Positions 52,919-59,858 of a DNA stretch of 64,000 nucleotides are shown here, piece after piece. Position 1 is the stretch's first letter, and every line of letters starts with the position of its first letter. The notes beneath the pieces are model-generated. The model was not told the DNA's origin. It made no database searches and saw nothing but the letters and a program-made list of their open reading frames with translations. The DNA is from DATARH01 sp036489765 (GTDB taxonomy: Bacteria; Pseudomonadota; Alphaproteobacteria; ATCC43930; CGMCC-115725). A program made the translations under genes and the position numbers. Location of the stretch: the NCBI GenBank assembly GCA_036489765.1, contig DASXFE010000061.1:8507-72506 (forward strand), given 5' to 3'.

Positions 52919-53713
52919 GTGCTCGACCAGATCACGCCGCTGATCATCACTTACAACGAGGCGCCCAATATTGGCCGCACGCTCGACAGATTGCGCTGGG
53001 CCCGGCGGGTCGTCGTGATCGACAGCGGCAGCACGGACGGCACCGTCGAGATGGCCCGGCGGCACCCTCAGGTGGAGGTGATTCCGCATCCGTTTGTCGA
53101 TTTCGCCAGTCAATGCAATTTCGGGCTGGGCCATGTCCTGACTCCCTGGGCCCTGTCGCTCGACGCCGACTACGAGCTCAGCGAGGGGCTGGTCGACGAG
53201 TTGGCTTCGCTGCGGCCCGCTGACGGCACGGCGGGCTATCGGGCGCGGTTTGTCTACCGGATCGGCGGGCGTCCGCTGCGCGGCAGCCTCTATCCGCCGC
53301 GCACCGTGTTGTACCGGAGATCGGGGGCCTCTTATCGGCAGGAGGGGCATGGTCACCGCGTCGATGTCGCGGGGCCGGTGCTGGCGTTGAGCCAAATGAT
53401 CTACCACGACGATCGCAAGCCGTTGGCGCGCTGGATCGACTCTCAGCGCCGTTACGCCCGCGCAGAGGCGGAGTATCTGCTGTCGCGCGATCCCGAGGCG
53501 CTGAGCCGGATCGACCGGGTGCGCCGAATGGGCTGGCCGGCGCCGCTCGCGATCATGCCTTACACGCTTTTCGTCAAAGGCTGCGTTCTGAGCGGGCTGC
53601 CGGGCTGGTGCTACGCGCTGCAACGCCTTGTCGCCGAGGCGCTGATCGCGCTCGAGATCAACGACCGCCGGTTACGCGATGCCGGCACCGAGCCGGCCGG
53701 CGGCGATCGTTGA
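52919..53713 (+). CDS. glycosyltransferase family 2 (WaaE/KdtX-like)
   Basis: 264 residues, GTG start nine bases after the previous gene. ITPLIITYNEAPNIGRTLDR, VVVIDSGSTDGTVEMAR and LSLDADYELSEGL form the GT-A core; DGDYELS-type sequences are typical of beta-1,4-glucosyltransferases of the WaaE type. A basic membrane-associating C-terminus follows. The stop overlaps the TTG of the carbamoyltransferase (TTGA). Confidence 0.88.
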   Translation: MLDQITPLIITYNEAPNIGRTLDRLRWARRVVVIDSGSTDGTVEMARRHPQVEVIPHPFVDFASQCNFGLGHVLTPWALSLDADYELSEGLVDELASLRPADGTAGYRARFVYRIGGRPLRGSLYPPRTVLYRRSGASYRQEGHGHRVDVAGPVLALSQMIYHDDRKPLARWIDSQRRYARAEAEYLLSRDPEALSRIDRVRRMGWPAPLAIMPYTLFVKGCVLSGLPGWCYALQRLVAEALIALEINDRRLRDAGTEPAGGDR

Positions 53714-55467
53714 TCATTCTTGGCCTCAATGCGTTTCACGGAGATGCCGCGGCAGCGCTGATCCGCGACGGCAGGCTGATCGCCGCCGCGGAGGAAGAGC
53801 GGTTTCGCCGGATCAAGCACTGGGCGGGATTTCCGCAACAGGCGATCGCCTATTGTCTGGCCGAAGCAGGGCTGGGGCTCGGCGATGTGGACCACGTTGC
53901 CGTCAATCAGGATGACCGGGCGCAGCGCTGGCGCAGGCTCGCTTACGTCGCGAGGCATCCGGCCCGCCTCGATGCGGTCGTCGAAAGGCTCGCCAATCGC
54001 GCCCGGCGGCGCGGCGTCATCGACCTTCTCGCCGAGTCGTTTCCGGGCGCCGCGTTCCGCGGGACGCTTCACGCGGTCGAGCATCACCGGGCGCATCTGT
54101 CCTCGGCGTTTCACGTTTCGCCGTTCGATGAAGCCGTCGTCGTGTCGGTGGACGGGTCCGGCGATTTTGCCAGCGCGGCCTGGGGCGTCGGACGCGACGC
54201 CGTCCTCACGACAACCGGCCGCGTGCTGTTTCCGCACTCTCTCGGGATCTTCTATCAAGCGCTGACCCAGTATCTCGGCTTCCCCTATTACGGCGACGAG
54301 TACAAGGTCATGGGCCTGGCGCCTTACGGCTCGCCGTCGCGGGTCGAGGCGATGGGCCAGATCGTCAAATCGAAGGGCAATGGCGCATTTGCCCTCGACC
54401 TGCGCTTCTTCCGTCACCATCGGGAGCGGATCGCGTTTTCGTGGGTGTCTGGTGCGCCCGAATTCGCCGATCTCTTCTCCCCGGAGCTCGAACGGCTCCT
54501 CGGGCCGCGGCGCCGGCCGGACGCACCGATGGAGGACCGCCATCGCGATATCGCCGCCTCCGTGCAGGCGATGTACGAGGAGGCCTTTTTTCGGCTGATA
54601 TCCGCGCGTCAGGAAGAAAGCGGGTTGACCGATCTCGCCCTCGCCGGCGGTTGCGCGATGAACTCCGTCGCCAATGGCAAGGTCCGGCGCGTGACCCCCT
54701 TCCGCCGCGTCTATGTGCAGTCGGCGGCGGGCGATGCGGGCGGCGCGATCGGGGCGGCGTTCGCCGTGTGGCACGAGCAGGGAGGTGGGCGGGGGTTCGT
54801 TATGGACCACGCCTACTGGGGTCCACAATTCGGTGCACCCGAGGTGGCGGAGGTGCTGGCCGCGAAGCGCTTCGCGCTGGAAGAGGCCGGGTGCCGTATC
54901 GAGGCGGTCGGCGATGAAGCCGAACTCTGCCGCCGCACCGCAGCGGCGATCGCGGAGGGTGACGTCGTCGGGTGGTTTCAAGGCCGGATGGAGTGGGGGC
55001 CGCGCGCGCTGGGGAACCGCTCGATCCTCTGCGACCCGCGCCGCGCCGATATCAAGGCGCTGCTCAACGACAAGGTCAAACGCCGTGAATCGTTCCGCCC
55101 CTTTGCGCCGTCGATCGTCGAGGAAGCCGTCGCGGAGTGGTTCGAGGAAGAGGACGCCGTTCCGTTCATGATGCAGGTCTTCCAGGTGCGCCCCGAGAAA
55201 CGCGCCCTGATCCCGGCGGTCACTCATGTCGACGGCTCGGCCCGGTTGCAGACGGTTTCGCGCTCGACCAACCCGCGTTATCACCGTGTGATCGAGGCCT
55301 TTCGCGCGCGGACCGGCGTTCCCTTGATCCTCAATACGTCGTTCAACGAAAACGAGCCGGTGGTCTGCCGTCCGGAAGAGGCCCTGGACTGCTTTTTGCG
55401 GACCCGGATGGATGCGCTGGTCCTCGGCGACATCATGATCTCGCGGCCTCGGGATCGGCGCGGCTAA
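53710..55467 (+). CDS. carbamoyltransferase (NodU/CmcH family)
   Basis: 585 residues. The most likely start is TTG 53710, overlapping the previous TGA, directly before IILGLNAFHGDAAAALI, the N-terminal strand of the family. The Kae1-like domain has EHHRAHLSSAFHVSPF (metal-binding His residues) and VSVDGSGDFASAAW; the C-terminal domain starts with GWFQGRMEWGPRALGNRSIL and ends with LILNTSFNENEPVVC. These enzymes transfer the carbamoyl group from carbamoyl phosphate to a sugar hydroxyl. It is the last gene of the 30-kb plus-strand array. Confidence 0.92.
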   Translation: MIILGLNAFHGDAAAALIRDGRLIAAAEEERFRRIKHWAGFPQQAIAYCLAEAGLGLGDVDHVAVNQDDRAQRWRRLAYVARHPARLDAVVERLANRARRRGVIDLLAESFPGAAFRGTLHAVEHHRAHLSSAFHVSPFDEAVVVSVDGSGDFASAAWGVGRDAVLTTTGRVLFPHSLGIFYQALTQYLGFPYYGDEYKVMGLAPYGSPSRVEAMGQIVKSKGNGAFALDLRFFRHHRERIAFSWVSGAPEFADLFSPELERLLGPRRRPDAPMEDRHRDIAASVQAMYEEAFFRLISARQEESGLTDLALAGGCAMNSVANGKVRRVTPFRRVYVQSAAGDAGGAIGAAFAVWHEQGGGRGFVMDHAYWGPQFGAPEVAEVLAAKRFALEEAGCRIEAVGDEAELCRRTAAAIAEGDVVGWFQGRMEWGPRALGNRSILCDPRRADIKALLNDKVKRRESFRPFAPSIVEEAVAEWFEEEDAVPFMMQVFQVRPEKRALIPAVTHVDGSARLQTVSRSTNPRYHRVIEAFRARTGVPLILNTSFNENEPVVCRPEEALDCFLRTRMDALVLGDIMISRPRDRRG

Positions 55468-56309
55468 CCGCCCAGCACACGCGCGCGGTAGCGCGCCTCA
55501 TTCCAGAACAATCTGACCCAAAGATTGAAGAGCTTGCGCGACAGGCGAAAGCGCAGCGCGCTTCCCTGCGCGCTGAACGGTGATCGGTTCCGAATGCCGA
55601 GGATCGGCAGCGGCGCGGACCCAGGCGCGAAGACGTCGATCCGCTTCAGGCCGAGTTGGCCTTGGTCTTCGAGGTCGTAAGCGACCAGGCAGAGGATCGA
55701 CTGGTCATGGCGGTGCGCCTCGAATGCGTCATCCTCGGCAGCACGCTCCCGATCCGCCAGGCAGGCGCAATCGTCGTAGAGGCACCATTCGAGCCACCGT
55801 TCGACCAGACGCCGGGCTGCCGCGGTATTTCGGAAGCATAATATTCCGGCCGAGAAATGGGCGCGGTCGCGGCGAGTGCCTTCCGGATCCAGGTTGCTCA
55901 GGCAATACCGATGCGCCCATCGCCGCATCGTGTGGAAGCTTTCGAGGGGGATGATGGTCACGTCGAAGCCCGGCTCGACCGGCAGGAGGCCGGCAAGTTC
56001 CGCCTGCTCGCCGGCGGCGAATTCGCATCCGGCATCGGCGTAGACGAGGAAATCTCCGTCGGGCAGCTCGGAGAGTTTCGAGCTGACGAGAAATGGCTTC
56101 CACAGGTAATAGCCGACGAATGGCCGGGTCAGCAGAAACTCGCCATGCCGCCTCCAGAATTCAGGATGGTCGCGGTGCAGCATCGCGAGATTGCCGCAGG
56201 TGATCGACCGGAACACGCCGGTCTTTGCCGCTTGCCGCGAAAGCCGCGCGGCGGCGCCTCGAAAATTCGGCGCGCCGTCGCCAAAGGTCAAAAAGTGGAC
56301 AGACGCCAT
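55464..56309 (-). CDS. uncharacterised glycosyltransferase-like protein
   Basis: 281 residues from the ATG at 56309; a longer frame to 56408 has an Arg-rich, non-native extension. The core reads VHFLTFGDGAPNF, GYYLWKPFLVSSKL and DFLVYADAGCEF, in which DAG takes the place of the DxD of GT-A enzymes, and later HRHDQSILCLVAYDL. This layout is seen in proteins beside polysaccharide loci that resemble galactosyltransferase-like enzymes. It converges on the carbamoyltransferase with a four-base overlap. The function is inferred from fold signs only. Confidence 0.65.
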   Translation of the reverse strand: MASVHFLTFGDGAPNFRGAAARLSRQAAKTGVFRSITCGNLAMLHRDHPEFWRRHGEFLLTRPFVGYYLWKPFLVSSKLSELPDGDFLVYADAGCEFAAGEQAELAGLLPVEPGFDVTIIPLESFHTMRRWAHRYCLSNLDPEGTRRDRAHFSAGILCFRNTAAARRLVERWLEWCLYDDCACLADRERAAEDDAFEAHRHDQSILCLVAYDLEDQGQLGLKRIDVFAPGSAPLPILGIRNRSPFSAQGSALRFRLSRKLFNLWVRLFWNEARYRARVLGG

Positions 56310-56362
56310 CCTGCCGCCCCCGGTGGCGCGAGGCACTTTAACCGCTTGAGCGGCGACCCGCG

Positions 56363-57532
56363 ATGTCGCGGTACGCGGCTGTGCTAAGATCGCACCGCGC
56401 TTCCGCATCCGCCGGCGACCGAGACGGGGAGACCACCGATTTGCCGCGTATCGCCGAACTGGATGGCTGGCGCGGCATCGCCATTCTGTGCGTCGTGGCC
56501 GGGCACACGATCGATATCCGCTATGGCGCGAACCCCCAGGCCGAGCCGACCGGCGTGACGGGGTTGCTGTCAGCCTGGGGCGTGGATGTTTTCTTCGTCG
56601 TCAGCGGGTTCATCATTACCCGGCTGGCGATCAGGGAGCGGGCGGAGCATGGCTGGTTCTCTCCGGCGGGGTTCTATACGCGGCGCCTCTTTCGGATCAT
56701 TCCGGCGTTCTATTTCTATCTCTTTTGCATAACGGCCTTTGCCGCGGCCGGCTGGATCGATCAGCCGGCACGAGGCACGGGGTTGGCGGCGGTGTTTGTG
56801 TGCAACGTGCCGCATATGCCGTGCGGCTGGTTTGCCGCCCATTCCTGGACGCTCGCGTTCGAAGACCAGTTCTACCTGACCTTTCCGCTGATCTTCTGCA
56901 TCGGCAGGGAGCATCACGCGAAGATGCTCTTGGGTATTTTCGCGGTTCTGCTGGTCTTTCCATTCATCCGGTTCGCCGCACAGCTGGAGGGATTCTGGCG
57001 CATCGCCGAGGGCTTCTGCGCCAGCTTTTCCTTCATTTGCTGCGGCGCGGTTGCGGCGGCTTACGAGGCGCCCCTGCGGCGGCTCGCGACGGGGCCGCTC
57101 GGCGCTCGCATTTCGCTGCTCTCCGCGGGGTTCCTCGTCGGGTTGGGGATATCGCTCGTTTCCGGTTCCTTGCCGCCGGGCAGCCCAGCCGCTTACGCCC
57201 AGGCTGCCCTGACGACGCTTTTCCTGCCCCTCTGTCTGGCGTGGATCGTGCTCAGCGTCGTCTATCGACGGAGCTGGCTTACCCGATTGCTGACCGGCCG
57301 CTTCGTTCAGTTCTTCGGATTGATTTCGTACAGCCTGTATTTGTGGCAGCAAGTCTTTACCGCCGAGGCAAGCCAATACCTCGCCCCGAGCTGGCTCACG
57401 ATCCCGCCGCTGATGCTGATCGCCGCGACCTTGTCCTGGGCTTGCATCGAACGCCCTTGCATCCGGGCGGGGCGGCGCCTCGCGATGCGATGGCCGGTAT
57501 CGTCGGCGATACAGCCGGCCGGGCCCCCGTAA
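56363..57532 (+). CDS. OafA-like membrane acyltransferase
   Basis: 389 residues, acyltransferase_3 family. The start of the domain is LPRIAELDGWRGIAILCVVAGHTID with the catalytic His (GH), then FFVVSGFIITRL and FYTRRLFRIIPAFYFYLF (R-x10-R-like). About ten membrane helices. Adds an acetyl or other acyl group to a sugar of the repeat unit from the cytoplasmic side. It is divergent from the neighbouring transferase gene. Confidence 0.92.
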   Translation: MSRYAAVLRSHRASASAGDRDGETTDLPRIAELDGWRGIAILCVVAGHTIDIRYGANPQAEPTGVTGLLSAWGVDVFFVVSGFIITRLAIRERAEHGWFSPAGFYTRRLFRIIPAFYFYLFCITAFAAAGWIDQPARGTGLAAVFVCNVPHMPCGWFAAHSWTLAFEDQFYLTFPLIFCIGREHHAKMLLGIFAVLLVFPFIRFAAQLEGFWRIAEGFCASFSFICCGAVAAAYEAPLRRLATGPLGARISLLSAGFLVGLGISLVSGSLPPGSPAAYAQAALTTLFLPLCLAWIVLSVVYRRSWLTRLLTGRFVQFFGLISYSLYLWQQVFTAEASQYLAPSWLTIPPLMLIAATLSWACIERPCIRAGRRLAMRWPVSSAIQPAGPP

Positions 57533-57557
57533 CGGGGGGTTCGCATCCTGCGTCCGC

Positions 57558-57968
57558 TCACTCGGGCGCCTGGGCCTCGAAGATCTCGTCGCCGGGGGCG
57601 AAGGTGACCCAGGCCTGCTTGCTTCGCGTCCAGATGTGCCGGGTCGGCCGCAGCCATGAGGTATCGTCGAGCGTCCCGCCGCGGACGCGGACGGTGCCGC
57701 CGCGCGGCTGGCTGTAAACCCAGCTCGCGCAATCGGGGCAGACAAACCGGGTATTGACCCGACCGCTGTCGGGGATGCGCTGGAGCGCGCGCGGCTCGCC
57801 GGCGGTCAGCCGAAAACCCGCTTCCGGCAACGCGATCCCCAGCGAGAACGCGCTGCTGGTGAGATGCTGGCAGTCGGTGCAGTGGCAGGTATAGACGAGC
57901 CGCGGGGCCGCGGTGATCTCATAGCGCATCTTGCCGCACTGGCAGCCGCCGGTCAGGGGAAGGTCCAT
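57558..57968 (-). CDS. GFA-domain protein (glutathione-dependent formaldehyde-activating-like)
   Basis: 136 residues from the ATG at 57968. The zinc ligands follow the GFA pattern: Cys9-x-Cys11, Cys28-x-Cys30-x2-Cys33 (CHCTDCQ) and Cys77-x2-Cys80 (CPDC). Proteins of this family bind zinc and are mostly uncharacterised; the S-hydroxymethylglutathione synthase role applies only to a few. It lies outside the polysaccharide region and next to a nitroreductase. Confidence 0.88.
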   Translation of the reverse strand: MDLPLTGGCQCGKMRYEITAAPRLVYTCHCTDCQHLTSSAFSLGIALPEAGFRLTAGEPRALQRIPDSGRVNTRFVCPDCASWVYSQPRGGTVRVRGGTLDDTSWLRPTRHIWTRSKQAWVTFAPGDEIFEAQAPE

Positions 57969-57980
57969 TGCGGCCTCCTT

Positions 57981-58043
57981 GTCATCGCGTCGCTGGGTCA
58001 TCGCCTCACTGGGTCATCGCGTCACGGGTCATCGCATCATTGG
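57981..58043. repeat. four tandem copies of a 15-16 base unit
   Basis: The unit GTCATCGCGTCACTGG occurs four times with small changes at 57981-57996, 57997-58012, 58013-58027 and 58028-58043. It lies between the GFA gene and the nitroreductase gene (both minus strand), and the last copy overlaps the final codons of the nitroreductase. Probably replication slippage; a possible source of length variation between strains. Confidence 0.8.
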
Positions 58044-58672
58044 CCAAAGGGGTGGCCCCAGCGGTCGCTGTAGGCGACCTCGGCCAGCGGGACGCGCCGG
58101 ACCGGGCCGAAGCGGCCCGTCGGGTAGCCGATCGGCAGCAGCGCGTAGGTGTGCACATCGTCCGGAAGGCCGAGCACGGCGTCGACCTCTTTCTCGAAAT
58201 TCAGGTAGAGGGTCGTCAGCGTGGCGCCGAGCCCGAGCGCCCGCGCCGCCAGCAGCATGTTCTGCACGGCGGGATAGACCGACGAGCCCGAGGTCCGGGT
58301 TCCGGCGCCGCCGCCCATGCACGGGATGATCCAGACCGGCGCCTCGTGGATATGGTCGGCGAGGTGCTGGGCGGCGTCGAGCATGCGCTTGAACCGCTCC
58401 GGGCTGGTGCCGGGCGCGGGCTCGCCGGCGCGGTAGCGCGGACTGACGACCTCGTCCCAGGCCCGCTTGTAATAGCCGCCGACGGTCTTTTTGACCTGGG
58501 GGTCGGTGACGACGAGAAAGCGCCACCGCTGCATGTTGCCGCCCGACGGTGCGGCGGTGCCCGCCTCCAAAACCTTGTGGATCAGTTCGTCCGGAACCGG
58601 ATCCGGCTTGAGCCGGCGCATCGAGCGCGTCGTCGACATGATTTCGAACAGGTCGTGGTTTGGCTCGGCCAT
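58037..58672 (-). CDS. nitroreductase-family flavoprotein
   Basis: 211 residues from the ATG at 58672; the longer frame to 58786 adds an unlikely extension. FMN-binding features: TTRSMRRLKPDPVPDELIHK (RSxRxF/L motif), TAAPSGGNMQRWRFLVV (phosphate-contact loop), and SVYPAVQNMLLAARALGLG with the GLGATLTT turn. The family reduces nitro or quinone compounds with NAD(P)H. No pathway context is apparent. Confidence 0.88.
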   Translation of the reverse strand: MAEPNHDLFEIMSTTRSMRRLKPDPVPDELIHKVLEAGTAAPSGGNMQRWRFLVVTDPQVKKTVGGYYKRAWDEVVSPRYRAGEPAPGTSPERFKRMLDAAQHLADHIHEAPVWIIPCMGGGAGTRTSGSSVYPAVQNMLLAARALGLGATLTTLYLNFEKEVDAVLGLPDDVHTYALLPIGYPTGRFGPVRRVPLAEVAYSDRWGHPFGQ

Positions 58673-58826
58673 GGGATCCCCGGTCGCTAAGCGTCTTCCC
58701 CCTATAGCACGGCCGATCGCCGGACGCGCAGACCCTGCGCGCTGCGCATTAGTTATCGTTAATTTATTGTTCAACGTTCTCGGCAATTAATACCGGACTT
58801 TTACAGAAAGCATCGGGAGGCGACTC

Positions 58827-59834
58827 TTGGCGAAGGTGCTGCTTCGGGCAGTCGGGGCGGTACTCCTGCTCCTTATCTCGCTGTCCTGGTCGCAGGCCGG
58901 CGAAGTCCGGGTCATCAAGCTCGGCTATATCCTGGCGCCGCATTCGCAGCTCGGCGCGGGCGCCGACGTCTTCGCCGCCGAGGTCGAGAACCGCACCCAG
59001 GGACGCTATCGCATCGACCAGTACCCCGATTCCGCGCTCGGCGGTGAAGTCGAGATGATGAAGGGCGTTCAGCTCGGCACCGTCGACATGGCGTTCATCA
59101 CCGGTGCGCCGATGCCCAATTTCGTCCCGGAGATGGGCGTCTTCGGCATCCCGTTCCTGATCCGCGACGCAGAGCACGCCTATCGCGTGCTCGACGGCCC
59201 GCTCGGGCGGGAGCTCCTGAAGAAGTTCGAGGCACAGAACATCGTCGCGCTCGCCTGGGGCGAGAACGGGATGCGGCACCTCACGAATTCGCAGCACCCG
59301 ATCCGCGTGCCCGCCGATCTCAAGGGCCTGAAGCTGCGCGTGCCGCAGAGCGAGGCGATGGTCGAAGGCTTCGACGCCCTCGGCGCCGACACGCACCCGC
59401 TCGCCTTTCCCGAGGTTTACGGGGCTCTGCAGACGGGCCGCTTCGACGGTCAGGAAAACCCGATCGCGACGATCATCGCGTCGAAATTCTACCAGGTGCA
59501 GAAATACCTGACCCTCTCCGGCCACATTTACGATCCGGCGGCTTTCCTGCTGTCGAAGGACCTTTACGACGAGCTGTCTCCGGCCGACCGGCAGGCCTTT
59601 GCCGAGGCGGCGCGGATGGGCAGCCTCGCCTCGCGCCGATTCGCGGCGGCGGCCGAGGCCAACGGCATCGCCTTCCTGCGGCAGCAGGGGATGGAGGTCG
59701 TCACCGACATCGACAAGGCGCAATTCGCCGACGCCAGGGCATCGGTGATGCCGGCCTACGAAAAGAAATTCGGAGCCGATGTGATCGACGCCATCCGCGA
59801 GGCGACGCCAAAGCCAAAGGTCGCGAGCGAATGA
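58827..59834 (+). CDS. dctP: TRAP-type transporter solute-binding protein (DctP family)
   Basis: 335 residues; TTG start with GGGAGG at 58815-58820. A signal peptide of about 24 residues (ending SQAGE) exports it to the periplasm. Typical DctP sequence: LGYILAPHSQLGAGADVFAAEV, YPDSALGGEVEMMKGVQLGT, LKLRVPQSEAMVEGFDALGA with the Arg that contacts the ligand carboxylate, and TGRFDGQENPIATI. No DctQ or DctM permease gene follows; the next gene, 24 bases away, is a hybrid sensor kinase. It may bring a ligand to that sensor rather than to a permease. Confidence 0.9.
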   Translation: MAKVLLRAVGAVLLLLISLSWSQAGEVRVIKLGYILAPHSQLGAGADVFAAEVENRTQGRYRIDQYPDSALGGEVEMMKGVQLGTVDMAFITGAPMPNFVPEMGVFGIPFLIRDAEHAYRVLDGPLGRELLKKFEAQNIVALAWGENGMRHLTNSQHPIRVPADLKGLKLRVPQSEAMVEGFDALGADTHPLAFPEVYGALQTGRFDGQENPIATIIASKFYQVQKYLTLSGHIYDPAAFLLSKDLYDELSPADRQAFAEAARMGSLASRRFAAAAEANGIAFLRQQGMEVVTDIDKAQFADARASVMPAYEKKFGADVIDAIREATPKPKVASE

Positions 59835-59858
59835 CAAGCGGGCGCTGAGGGGAATTCG

